Translations under genes and position numbers: made by a program
Shown here: one piece after another, positions 53,393 to 61,468 of the stretch
Layout of the letters: every line of letters starts with the position of its first letter
Position numbering within the stretch: the stretch's first letter is position 1
Assembly (NCBI GenBank): GCA_017542475.1
Contig: JAFXXD010000006.1
Location: 1 to 64,000, forward strand
Direction of reading: 5' to 3'
DNA: 64,000 bases
Source: Ruminococcus sp.
GTDB lineage: Bacteria > Bacillota > Clostridia > Oscillospirales > Ruminococcaceae
Notes under the pieces: model-generated
What the model was told of the DNA's origin: nothing
The model's input: only the letters and a program-made list of their open reading frames with translations
Database searches by the model: none

Positions 53393-53431
53393 ACCGACAA
53401 ATCCAAGCACTTTACCGACATATCAATGCAC
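53393..53431. promoter_or_regulatory. Paired direct repeats upstream of the cohesin promoter
   Basis: ACCGACAAATCCAAGCAC (53393-53410) and ACCGACATATCAATGCAC (53414-53431) match at 15 of 18 positions and repeat every 21 bp, two DNA turns. They end six bases before the -35 box. This is the usual site layout for LytTR activators, and a LytTR regulator is encoded 10 kb away. Confidence 0.6.
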
Positions 53432-53540
53432 AGTGCTGATGTACTGCTGACCACAAATGCACACAGACTTAAACAATTTGCCCATATACTGCGGCTTCAA
53501 GATATTCCCCGGCAGCACAGCGAGCCCGCATAAAGAAAAA

Positions 53541-53568
53541 GTCTCCGAGGGACTACTCCCTCGGAGAC
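53541..53568 (-). terminator. Terminator of clpC
   Basis: 11-bp stem GTCTCCGAGGG/CCCTCGGAGAC with a 6-base loop and TTTTTC on the minus strand, just after the stop codon. Confidence 0.92.
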
Positions 53569-53574
53569 ACCGCG

Positions 53575-55917
53575 TCACACCGTAACACCCTTGCTGATGC
53601 GGATATGCCCGTCCTCGGCGGCTATCTCGACCGTATCGCCGCTTTTGACACGTGAGGCGATTATCAGCTTCGCGAGCTCATTCTCTATCATATCGGTGAC
53701 ACGCCGCTTTATGGGTCGCGCACCGTAGCGGTCGGTCTCCTTAGCGGCAGCGATAGCCCGCACGACCTCCTCCGTGTAGCTGAGCTCAATTCCGAGCGCC
53801 TTAGCCCTGCGGCAGAGGTCGTCGATAGCTTTTCGGCTTATCTTCATCAGGTCGTCGAGCTCAAGGGTGCGGAAGACGATTATCTCGTCGATACGTCCTG
53901 TGAACTCGGGGGTGAAATGAGCCCGCACCGCCTCAAGGACGCGTTCCTCGCCGAGACGGCTCTGCTCCGTACCGAAGCCGAGTGATGCCTTCCCTGCGAG
54001 CGTCTCCGCCCCGACATTGGACGTCATAATTATCATACAGTTGCGGAAGCTGACCTTCCTCAGCGCCGAATCCGTAAGCGTGCCGTAGTCCATTATCTGG
54101 AGGAGGATATTCAGCACCTCGGGGTCGGCTTTTTCAATTTCGTCGAAGAGAATGAGCGAATACGGGTCGCGCCTCACCCTGTCACACAGGGAGGTGTTCT
54201 TGTCGTCGTAGCCCGCATACCCGGGCGGCGCTCCTATCAGCTTCGAGACGGAATGCTTCTCCATATACTCGGACATATCCACGCGGATGAGTTTCTTTTC
54301 CGAGCCGTACAGATTCTCCGCGAGAGCCCGCGCGAGCTCGGTCTTGCCGACTCCCGACGGACCCGCAAAGAGGAAGGAGGCGGCAGGTCTGCCGCTCTCG
54401 CGCAGTCCCGACTTTGCACGGCAGACAGCGTTCGTGACCTTTTTCACGGCGTAGCTGTGCCCGATGACGCGCTCGGACAGCTCCTTCGTGAGGAAGGTCA
54501 GCTTCACCGCGTCCTCGACGGTGACGCGGCTGAGCGGTATCCCCGTCCTGCCAGAGATGACGGACATTATGTCCTCGACCGTGAGGACGGGCTTCTCGCC
54601 GTTGCCGATTATATGCCCGAGCCTGCTCATATCGACGTTTTTCCCGCGCAGCTCGATGAACCGCGAGTCCTTCTTTCTTGCGCCCGTGTCGTGCCGTATC
54701 TTCGCGCAGGCGCACGCCTCGTCGATGACGTCTATCGCCTTGTCGGGCAGAAAGCGGTCGGAGATATACCGCGTCGCCATATTGACCGCGACATCTATCA
54801 TCTCATTGGGTATCTCCACGCCGTGGTAGGCTTCGTATCGGCTTTTCAGCCCGCGTATCATCTCTATGCAGCTCTCACAGTCGGGCTCGCAGACCTGTAT
54901 CGGCTGAAAGCGCCGCTCAAGTGCGGAGTCCTTCTCTATGGTGCGGCTGAACTCCTCGACGGTGGTCGCACCGATTATCTGCAATTCTCCGCGCGAGAGC
55001 TGAGGCTTCATAATGTTTGCGGCGTCGATAGCGCCCTCGGCGGCACCCGCCCCGACTATCATATGGATCTCGTCGATGAAGAGGATGATGTTGTCCGCGT
55101 TGACTGCCTCGTCTATGCAAGCCTTTATGCGCTCCTCGAAGTCGCCGCGGTACTTCGCCCCCGATAGCAGTGACGCGAGGTCGAGCGAAAATATGAACTT
55201 GTTTTTGAGCGAATCGGGGACAAGGTTTCGCACGAAAAGCTCCGCCACGCCCTCGACTATCGCGGTCTTGCCGACGCCCGCCTCGCCTATGAGACAGGGA
55301 TTGTTCTTGCTTCGCCGCGATAGCACCTGCAATACGCGCTCTACCTCTGTTATCCTGCCGATGAGCGGGTCGTTCTTCTTGACGAGGGCTATGTCGGTGA
55401 GGTTCTTCCCGTATCGGAAGAGGTTCGGCAGGTGTGAGAGCTTGGGCTTTATCGCCTCGTAGAGCTCTCCCCTCACCTCGGACGAGCCTATCATCTCGAG
55501 CTCGCTGCAGATCCCCGTCAAACTGCCGCCCGCCTTCTTTATTACGGTGCAGGCACTGCACGACGACTCCTTAATAATAGCCGCAAGGATATGCTCGGGA
55601 GCAGCCTGCTTCTTCTTGTCGCTGCGGGCGATGTCATACGAGTTTTCGAGGATCCGCTTGGTGGCGGTCGTGAAGTAGCGGTGGCTGAGTATCGACGGCG
55701 TACCGAGCCCGACGAGCTCGACAACGACACGGCGGAGGTCGTCGTAGGCGACGCCGTTGTCGATGAGTATCTCCGCGGCGGCGGAAGTGCCGTCACGCGT
55801 CATCGCGAGCAGGATATGCTCGCTCCCGACGTAGGTATGCCCCATTTCCGAGGCAGCCCCGACAGCTCCCTCAATTATCTCGGAAGCCTTTTTTGTGAAT
55901 CTGTCTGTATTTATCAT
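53575..55917 (-). CDS. clpC: ClpC-type Clp ATPase with reduced middle domain
   Basis: AAA+ unfoldase expected to feed proteins to ClpP. 780 residues. N-terminal Clp-N repeats (about 1-140, FTKKASEIIEGAVGAASEMG, GSEHILLAMTRDGTS); first ATPase with GEAGVGKTA near 212 and FIDEIHMIVGAG near 283; second ATPase with GPSGVGKTE near 524 and FDEIEKADPEV. Between them (about 415-455) the coiled-coil M domain of typical ClpC is replaced by a short stretch, and no UVR motif is seen, so adaptor control should differ. No ctsR, mcsA or mcsB is adjacent, so it is not the usual ctsR operon copy and may be a second ClpC-like paralogue. ATG at 55917 follows AAAGGAGGAG. Confidence 0.88.
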   Translation of the reverse strand: MINTDRFTKKASEIIEGAVGAASEMGHTYVGSEHILLAMTRDGTSAAAEILIDNGVAYDDLRRVVVELVGLGTPSILSHRYFTTATKRILENSYDIARSDKKKQAAPEHILAAIIKESSCSACTVIKKAGGSLTGICSELEMIGSSEVRGELYEAIKPKLSHLPNLFRYGKNLTDIALVKKNDPLIGRITEVERVLQVLSRRSKNNPCLIGEAGVGKTAIVEGVAELFVRNLVPDSLKNKFIFSLDLASLLSGAKYRGDFEERIKACIDEAVNADNIILFIDEIHMIVGAGAAEGAIDAANIMKPQLSRGELQIIGATTVEEFSRTIEKDSALERRFQPIQVCEPDCESCIEMIRGLKSRYEAYHGVEIPNEMIDVAVNMATRYISDRFLPDKAIDVIDEACACAKIRHDTGARKKDSRFIELRGKNVDMSRLGHIIGNGEKPVLTVEDIMSVISGRTGIPLSRVTVEDAVKLTFLTKELSERVIGHSYAVKKVTNAVCRAKSGLRESGRPAASFLFAGPSGVGKTELARALAENLYGSEKKLIRVDMSEYMEKHSVSKLIGAPPGYAGYDDKNTSLCDRVRRDPYSLILFDEIEKADPEVLNILLQIMDYGTLTDSALRKVSFRNCMIIMTSNVGAETLAGKASLGFGTEQSRLGEERVLEAVRAHFTPEFTGRIDEIIVFRTLELDDLMKISRKAIDDLCRRAKALGIELSYTEEVVRAIAAAKETDRYGARPIKRRVTDMIENELAKLIIASRVKSGDTVEIAAEDGHIRISKGVTV

Positions 55918-56011
55918 TGCTTCTCCTCCTTTGTTCTGCACAGATATGCACTATACATTATGCCACCGTCTCAGCGCGATAACGGTCGAAACTGTCGAGG
56001 CTTGAAAAATA

Positions 56012-56152
56012 TTTTTAGCTGTCAGCTTGTGTGTGAAAGCCATTAGCCGTTAGCTCATGGTATCGCCTTCGGCGATATTCCAAATATGTCTGCGAAGCAG
56101 ACACCATTAGCTAATGGCTAAGAGCTAATGGCTGACAGCTGACAGCTAAAAA
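56012..56152. repeat. MITE-like inverted-repeat element, copy 1
   Basis: About 141 bp with perfect 16-bp terminal inverted repeats (TTTTTAGCTGTCAGCT at 56012-56027 and its complement at 56137-56152). Inside are further heptad-like ATTAGCC/GGCTAAT units on both sides. It shares its internal sequence with the copy at 58.9 kb. It fills most of the gap of about 320 bases between clpC and the Cys-rich peptide gene, where I see no other gene. Confidence 0.8.
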
Positions 56153-56241
56153 AACAGTAACACAAATCCGCGGCAGGCATACTATGTACTATGAAACGCA
56201 AACGAAGCGCTTCAAATACAACCACCAAAGGAGAAATTCTT

Positions 56242-56379
56242 ATGTGTAATTCATGCTTCGGAGACAACAGCTGTATGTGGATAATCCTCCTCATCCTCAT
56301 CTTCATCCTTCTCTTCTCCAACTGCGGATGCGGTGGCTGCGACTGCGGCAATAACAACAATTGCGGCTGTGGCTGCTGA
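56242..56379 (+). CDS. Cys/Gly-rich single-pass mini-protein
   Basis: 45-residue peptide starting at ATG 56242 after AAAGGAGAAATTCTT. It has a short N-terminus with C2, C5 and C11, a membrane helix (MWIILLILIFILLF), and a tail of Cys, Gly and Asn (CGCGGCDCGNNNNCGCGC). Short proteins of this build are common in Clostridia, some labelled 'chorion class high-cysteine' by similarity, without known function; the tail could bind metal or form disulfides. The upstream in-frame start would add 17 residues but has no good ribosome site. A strong terminator follows directly, so it is a monocistronic gene. Confidence 0.78.
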   Translation: MCNSCFGDNSCMWIILLILIFILLFSNCGCGGCDCGNNNNCGCGC

Positions 56380-56397
56380 AATTACATCTGCAACAAG

Positions 56398-56430
56398 AAA
56401 TCCCCTTGACCTCGCGTCAAGGGGATTTTT
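56398..56430 (+). terminator. Terminator of the Cys-rich mini-protein gene
   Basis: 13-bp stem AAATCCCCTTGAC/GTCAAGGGGATTT with a 5-base loop and a T-run. Confidence 0.93.
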
Positions 56431-56520
56431 GCGCGGTGTCCGCGCTGCCGATTCGCGCGGACGCTCGCAAGCTCGCTCACCCATACAAACCGCATATTAT
56501 TCCCGCGAGCCTTGCCAATT

Positions 56521-56587
56521 GTAGGGGCGGCGTTCCGTCGCCCGTTCAGTTGCTGAAGGCTTACGGACACCGCGCCGCCGCCCCTAC
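56521..56587. repeat. GTAGGGG-family palindrome
   Basis: GTAGGGGCGGCG (56521-56532) and its exact complement CGCCGCCCCTAC (56576-56587) bound about 40 bases that hold an inner hairpin GGCG-N6-CGCC. No gene is seen between 56380 and 56673. Confidence 0.82.
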
Positions 56588-56673
56588 GAGAAATATTTCC
56601 CCGCACTGTTGCAATTTCCGAAGCGATGTGCTAAAATAGTAGCGTACAATAATAATCGGAACGGAGATATGAA

Positions 56674-57222
56674 ATGGATAATTTTGCGGAGCATCTCGTA
56701 AAGAAGGAACTCACAGGCAGCGACAAGGCAAAGCGTGTGGTGATAATCGTCGGCGGCATAGCTATGACAGTGGCGCTTGCGCTGTCGGCGGTGCTTATGC
56801 TCGGACAGGGACTTCTCCCCTTCGTGGGGCTCGTCCTCGCGGCGGTGACGGGCTACGGCACGTACTACATCGTCACGAATATGTACGTGGAGTACGAATA
56901 CACCTTCACCAACGGCGAGCTTGAGGTGGACAAGATAATAGCTAAGAAGAAGCGCAGGTCGATGCTGGAGGTAAGCGTCGGCAAGTTCAGAGACTTCGGC
57001 AGATACGACGACTCCACACCCGAGGAGACGGACGATATGACGGTGGTATTCGCCACGAGCAACATCGCCTCCGAGGAGTGGTACGCCGACTTCGACCACG
57101 AAGCCTACGGCAATACCCGCCTTGTGTTCTGTCCGAACGACAATATGCTGGAGAATATGAGTAAAAATCTTCCCCGCGCACTCCGCGCGAAGCTGGAGGA
57201 CGGCGGGGAACAGAAGGAGTGA
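56674..57222 (+). CDS. Membrane protein with two N-terminal helices (DUF6106-like)
   Basis: 182-residue protein. After a basic N-terminus come two membrane helices (about 22-45 and 48-70), then a soluble domain with YEYTFTNGELEVDKIIAKKKR and a Glu/Asp-rich C-terminus. It resembles a family of Clostridial proteins with no assigned role (possibly DUF6106); I cannot name a function. It lies six bases upstream of nnr and is probably co-transcribed with it. GGAG stands upstream of the ATG. Confidence 0.7.
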   Translation: MDNFAEHLVKKELTGSDKAKRVVIIVGGIAMTVALALSAVLMLGQGLLPFVGLVLAAVTGYGTYYIVTNMYVEYEYTFTNGELEVDKIIAKKKRRSMLEVSVGKFRDFGRYDDSTPEETDDMTVVFATSNIASEEWYADFDHEAYGNTRLVFCPNDNMLENMSKNLPRALRAKLEDGGEQKE

Positions 57223-57227
57223 TATAA

Positions 57228-58928
57228 ATGCTGGCAGTAACGCCAAGACAGGTATCGGTCATCGAGGAAAAATCGGAAAAGCTCGGAGTTCCGAAGCGTG
57301 AGCTTATGCTCAACGCGGGAGGCAAGCTTGCCGAGCTGATAATGCAGTGCAGCACGCGCGAGAACGGCGCACCTCCCGAGGAGACGAACGTGGTCTTTCT
57401 CGCAGGCAGCGGCAACAACGGCGGCGACTGCTACGTAGCTGCGGAAAAGCTCATCTACAAGGGCTACAACGTCACTGTGGTGAACCTCGTGAAGGCTCCG
57501 AAAACGGAGCTCGCACAGGAGATGTTCGCCCGCCTGCCCGACAAGGTCAAGAAGGTCACGGGCTACCGCAGCGAGGGCATCGAAGCTGCAATAGAGGCAG
57601 CAGAGCTCGACTATATGACGATACAGGACAGGGACATTTCAACGCTGAAGAACAAGAAGGAGCTCACGCCGATGGAGAAGCTCCTGCTGCACGAAAAGCA
57701 GCGAATGACCGACGTCAGGGAGGCTGTAGTCTCAGCGGACATACTCGTTGACGGCGTGTTCGGCACGGGCTACCGCGGCGAGCTCGAAAACGACATCAAG
57801 GCGATATTCGCCATAGGCACGGGAGCCTACAGGATAGCGCTTGATATCCCGAGCGGCGGCGACTCCGTAAAGGGCACGGTCTCTCAGGGCACGTTCAAGG
57901 CTGACGAGACGCTCTGTCTCGGCTTTGTGAAGTTCGGTATGTCACAGTACCCGCTCCGCAAATACTGCGGCAAGCTCACCATCGCCGACATCGGCATACC
58001 GCCGAAGGCTTGCGACGTCAGCGGCGAGGGACGCGGCTATATCCGCCTCGACAGGAACAGTCTCGCAGGCTTCCCGCCAAAGCGCGAAAAGGACGCTCAC
58101 AAGGGCAGCTTCGGAAGCGTGCTCGTCATCGCGGGCAGCTCCTCTATGAGGGGAGCGGCGGCATTCGCGGTGCAGGGAGCACTCCGCACGGGCGCGGGAC
58201 TTGTCCGCCTTATGTCGGTGGAGAAGTGCATAGACACGGTATCGGTGCTTGCCCCCGAAGCGACCTACATAGAGGCAGAGTGCGACGACTACGGCTATAT
58301 GCTGTTCGACAGCAGCAGGGACGCGCTCCTCGACGCGATGAAAAAATCGAAGGCAATAGTTATCGGCTCGGGAATGGGCGTGACAAACGACACCAAGGAG
58401 ATACTGCGCTTCGTTGTGCAGAACGCCGAAATCCCCGTGATAATCGACGCAGACGGAATAAACTGCATAGCTGAGGACATAGAAATACTAATGAACAGGA
58501 AGTCCGATGTCATCATCACGCCTCACGCGGGCGAGATGGCGCGGCTTCTGCAATGCGACACGCAGATGATAAACGACAACCGCGTGACCGTAGCTGAAAA
58601 ATACGCCGAGAAGTACGGCATAACGGTCGTGCTCAAGGGTGCGGGAACTCTCATTGCGGACGCGAATCACACTGCCGCCAACCACACGGGCAACCCGGGT
58701 ATGAGCCGCGGCGGAAGCGGCGACATACTCGCGGGCATGATAGGCTCTGTGGCAGCACAGGGCTATGCTCCGTTTGATGCGGCGTGTGCGGGAGTTTATA
58801 TGCACGGGCTCGCGGGTGACGCCGCCGCCGACAGGCTCGGACAGGAGGCAATGCTCCCGCGCGACATCGTCGATTCCATCTCGGACGCATTCAGGATACT
58901 CAAAGAAAAGCAGAAGCAGAATATATGA
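57228..58928 (+). CDS. nnr: Bifunctional NAD(P)H-hydrate epimerase/dehydratase
   Basis: Repairs damaged NAD(P)H: the N-terminal half is the epimerase, the C-terminal half the ADP- or ATP-dependent dehydratase. 566 residues. Epimerase domain about 1-245 with AGSGNNGGDCYVAAEKL near 58-74, FGTGYRGEL and ALDIPSGGDSVKG. Dehydratase (ribokinase-like) domain about 255-560 with KGSFGSVLVIAGSSSMRGAA, ITPHAGEMARL, VVLKGAGTLI and the phosphate loop GGSGDILAGMIG near 500. A lysine-rich insert (about 125-150) is longer than in E. coli. Its TGA stop codon is the first part of the second MITE-like element. Confidence 0.93.
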   Translation: MLAVTPRQVSVIEEKSEKLGVPKRELMLNAGGKLAELIMQCSTRENGAPPEETNVVFLAGSGNNGGDCYVAAEKLIYKGYNVTVVNLVKAPKTELAQEMFARLPDKVKKVTGYRSEGIEAAIEAAELDYMTIQDRDISTLKNKKELTPMEKLLLHEKQRMTDVREAVVSADILVDGVFGTGYRGELENDIKAIFAIGTGAYRIALDIPSGGDSVKGTVSQGTFKADETLCLGFVKFGMSQYPLRKYCGKLTIADIGIPPKACDVSGEGRGYIRLDRNSLAGFPPKREKDAHKGSFGSVLVIAGSSSMRGAAAFAVQGALRTGAGLVRLMSVEKCIDTVSVLAPEATYIEAECDDYGYMLFDSSRDALLDAMKKSKAIVIGSGMGVTNDTKEILRFVVQNAEIPVIIDADGINCIAEDIEILMNRKSDVIITPHAGEMARLLQCDTQMINDNRVTVAEKYAEKYGITVVLKGAGTLIADANHTAANHTGNPGMSRGGSGDILAGMIGSVAAQGYAPFDAACAGVYMHGLAGDAAADRLGQEAMLPRDIVDSISDAFRILKEKQKQNI

Positions 58929-59033
58929 GCCATTAGCCATTAGCTCAAGGTATCGGCTGCGGCGATGATATTGAAAAAAAGTGAGCGAAGCGAACACAAT
59001 TAGCTAATGGCTAACAGCTAACGGCTAACAGCT
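58928..59033. repeat. MITE-like inverted-repeat element, copy 2
   Basis: About 106 bp bounded by AGCCATTAGCCATTAGCT and the complementary series AGCTAATGGCTAACAGCTAA. It shares the inner part GGTATCG(C/G)CT(T/G)CGGCGAT and the right arm ATTAGCTAATGGCTAA with copy 1. It begins at the nnr stop codon. Confidence 0.8.
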
Positions 59034-59087
59034 CCGAAAAATAACGGACGTATAAAGTATACATAATATCTGATAGGAGAGATAGTT

Positions 59088-59684
59088 ATGAAGCGACTTT
59101 TTACGTCCGTATTTCTTTTGGGAGCGATATTCTGCCTGACGTCCTGCTCGTCGCCGATGGGCGGGAGCTCCGTGCGCGAGAACAGGCTTGCGTGCGCATT
59201 CACGTCGCCCGTCACGATGAACCTCGACAAGCTCAATGCCGAGGGCACCATCACACGCCTCGGGGACGGCGAATGGACAGCAGAATTCGACTCGCCGAAC
59301 TCCCTCAGCGGAGTGAAGCTCACGTTCAGCGGCGGCAGTGTTACCGCCGACTACAAGGGTCTGACCTTTTCCGTGCCGAAGTCGGCACTGCCCGTGAAAT
59401 CGATGCTGAACAATCTCATAGAAGCCGTCGATAGCAACGCCCGCGAGAGCGAGCTCCACGGGAAGGAAAACGACGGCAGGTTCGAGATAAGCGGCACTCT
59501 CGACGGCGGTGACTACACCCTCGCCCTCGACAGCAGCGGCAATATCGCGAGCTTTGATATGCCAAACAATCTCCTGCACATCTCGTTCACGGACGTGCAG
59601 GTCAGAGGCGGTACCGCGCCGCCGACGGAGGAGACCGCGACCGCCGAAACAGAGCCGCTTACCACGCCAGCAGCAGGCGGCTGA
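59088..59684 (+). CDS. Putative lipoprotein of unknown function
   Basis: 198 residues with a lipoprotein signal peptide (KRLFTSVFLLGAIFCLTSC; lipobox LTSC, mature Cys about 20). The mature part has alternating beta-like segments (FTSPVTMNLDKLNAEGTI, VKLTFSGGSVTADYKGLTF, YTLALDSSGNIASFDMP) and a Thr/Glu/Pro-rich tail. The pattern recalls LolA/LppX-like folds, but I do not recognise the family. GGAGAG lies upstream of the ATG at 59088. It stands alone between a repeat element and the GH16 gene. Confidence 0.75.
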   Translation: MKRLFTSVFLLGAIFCLTSCSSPMGGSSVRENRLACAFTSPVTMNLDKLNAEGTITRLGDGEWTAEFDSPNSLSGVKLTFSGGSVTADYKGLTFSVPKSALPVKSMLNNLIEAVDSNARESELHGKENDGRFEISGTLDGGDYTLALDSSGNIASFDMPNNLLHISFTDVQVRGGTAPPTEETATAETEPLTTPAAGG

Positions 59685-59732
59685 CGTCAAGAAATTACCA
59701 AAAATAATTGAATTGTGGTAGACTGATTTTTG

Positions 59733-59788
59733 CCTCCGTTGTATGATATAGCTAAGAAAAAGTCCGCAGCCAAGCTGACGAACGGAGG
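59733..59788 (+). promoter_or_regulatory. Possible structure masking the GH16 ribosome site
   Basis: CCTCCGTT at 59733-59740 is the exact complement of AACGGAGG at 59781-59788, the ribosome site of the GH16 gene nine bases before its ATG. If both are in one transcript, the stem would hide the site. The transcription start is not known. Confidence 0.45.
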
Positions 59789-59796
59789 ATAAAAAT

Positions 59797-61185
59797 ATGA
59801 ATAAAAAGATAATATGCACGGCATTTGCCGCTGCAATGCTCCTTACCGCGTGCGGTCAGAGCGGAGCAGACAACGACAGCACCGCAACAACAGAACCCAC
59901 CACGACCGAGCAGATAGACGTGCCCGAGCTCGAGGGCTACAACCTTCTGTGGAACGACGAGTTCAGCGGCAGCGAGCTCGACGACAGCATATGGAATATG
60001 GAAGCCCGCCAGCCCGGCTGGACAAACGAGGAGCTTCAGGAGTACACGCAGAAGACCGACAACATCTTCACGCGCGACGGCTGCCTCGTGCTCAAGGCTA
60101 TAAAGACCGACGAGGACGGCAAGCCCTACTACACATCGGGCAAGGTCAACTCACACAACAAGACCGATTTCAGATACGGCAAGGTAGTCGCAAGAGCCAA
60201 GGTGCCCGAGGGAAAGGGCTTATGGCCTGCAATATGGATGATGCCGCAGGACGAGAGCTTCTACGGACAGTGGCCGAAGTGCGGAGAGATAGACATTATG
60301 GAGGTGCTCGGCAGCGACACCAAGACAGCCTACGGCACCGTTCACTACGGCGAGCCCCACGCTGAGCAGCAGGGCACGGTAGTGCTCGACAGCGGCTCGT
60401 TCGCGTCCGATTTCCACGAGTATTCGGTAGAATGGGAGCCCGGCGAGATGCGCTGGTACATCGACGACCAGCTCTACCTCACGGTTAACGACTGGTTCAC
60501 AGCGGAGAACGGCGAGGACGACAAGCCCTACCCTGCTCCGTTCAATCAGGACTTCTTCGTACAGATGAACCTTGCAGTCGGCGGAACATGGCCGGGCGAT
60601 CCCGACGCTTCGACCGATTTCGACAAGGCTGAGTTCCTGATAGACTACGTCCGCGTATATCAGAAGCCCGAGTACGATACAAACGTACAGAAGCCCGCAA
60701 AGGTATTCCGCGAGGCAACCGAGGACGGCAACTTCATCTACAACGGCGATTTCTCCGAGGCTGAGGACCTCACCGATGACGAGAACTGGAAGTTCCTGCT
60801 CTTCGAGGGCGGCGAGGGCGCAGCCGAGATAAAGGACAACACAATGATAATCACGACCGAGAAGGAAGGCACAGTCGATTACTCCGTACAGCTCGTGCAG
60901 CCCGACCAGCCGATGATAAAGGGCAAGAAGTACCGCATCACATTTGACGCGTGGTCTGACGAGGAGCGCGACATCATCGTGTGCGTATCTGCACCGAACG
61001 CAGGCTGGATACGCTACTTCCCCGACACACTTCTCACTCTCTCTACAGAGCAGACGACCTACACCTATGAATTCGATATGACAAAGAAGGACGACGAGAA
61101 CGGACGCCTTGAGTTCAATATGGGCAACAAGGGCTCGACCGCGACCATCTACATCAAGAACGTCCGCCTCGAGGAGATAGAGTGA
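59797..61185 (+). CDS. GH16 beta-glucanase lipoprotein with C-terminal CBM
   Basis: Retaining endo-beta-1,3- or mixed-linkage glucanase. 462 residues. Signal peptide with lipobox LTAC, so it is likely a membrane-bound lipoprotein and not a cellulosome component. GH16 catalytic domain about 45-290: YNLLWNDEFSGSELDDSIW, GLWPAIWMMPQD and the catalytic GEIDIMEVLG (Glu near 164, Asp 166, Glu 169). A CBM4/9-type domain follows at about 310-462 (IYNGDFSEAEDLTDDENW, KYRITFDAWSDEERDI). The extra residue in EIDIME is of the laminarinase kind rather than the lichenase kind. A terminator follows. Confidence 0.92.
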   Translation: MNKKIICTAFAAAMLLTACGQSGADNDSTATTEPTTTEQIDVPELEGYNLLWNDEFSGSELDDSIWNMEARQPGWTNEELQEYTQKTDNIFTRDGCLVLKAIKTDEDGKPYYTSGKVNSHNKTDFRYGKVVARAKVPEGKGLWPAIWMMPQDESFYGQWPKCGEIDIMEVLGSDTKTAYGTVHYGEPHAEQQGTVVLDSGSFASDFHEYSVEWEPGEMRWYIDDQLYLTVNDWFTAENGEDDKPYPAPFNQDFFVQMNLAVGGTWPGDPDASTDFDKAEFLIDYVRVYQKPEYDTNVQKPAKVFREATEDGNFIYNGDFSEAEDLTDDENWKFLLFEGGEGAAEIKDNTMIITTEKEGTVDYSVQLVQPDQPMIKGKKYRITFDAWSDEERDIIVCVSAPNAGWIRYFPDTLLTLSTEQTTYTYEFDMTKKDDENGRLEFNMGNKGSTATIYIKNVRLEEIE

Positions 61186-61231
61186 TATCCAAGAGATTCC
61201 CTCACAACTTATGATAGAATTTTTCCCTGAG

Positions 61232-61269
61232 CCGAAAGCTGTCACACCCGTGGCAGCTTTCGGTCTTTT
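61232..61269 (+). terminator. Terminator of the GH16 gene
   Basis: Stem CCGAAAGCTGTCAC/GTGGCAGCTTTCGG (one G-T pair) and a T-run. Confidence 0.92.
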
Positions 61270-61336
61270 TTGTTGAAAGCGCGGAAAAAGTTTAACGATA
61301 TATTCATTTTCTCCACTTAATCTGCAAAAATGCGGA

Positions 61337-61365
61337 TTGAAATTGTCTGACGATTATGTTAATAT
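61337..61365 (+). promoter_or_regulatory. Promoter of the GH43-dockerin gene
   Basis: TTGAAA and TAATAT with a 17-base spacer; the untranslated leader would be about 95 bases. Confidence 0.6.
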
Positions 61366-61468
61366 TGTATTAATAAGTATGTACGTGAAAAGAACTGCCG
61401 AGCAAATTGGCAGTCAAAAAAAGGGTAAACCGATCAGGAAGGGAAATAATTATAAAAGGAGAATTGGA

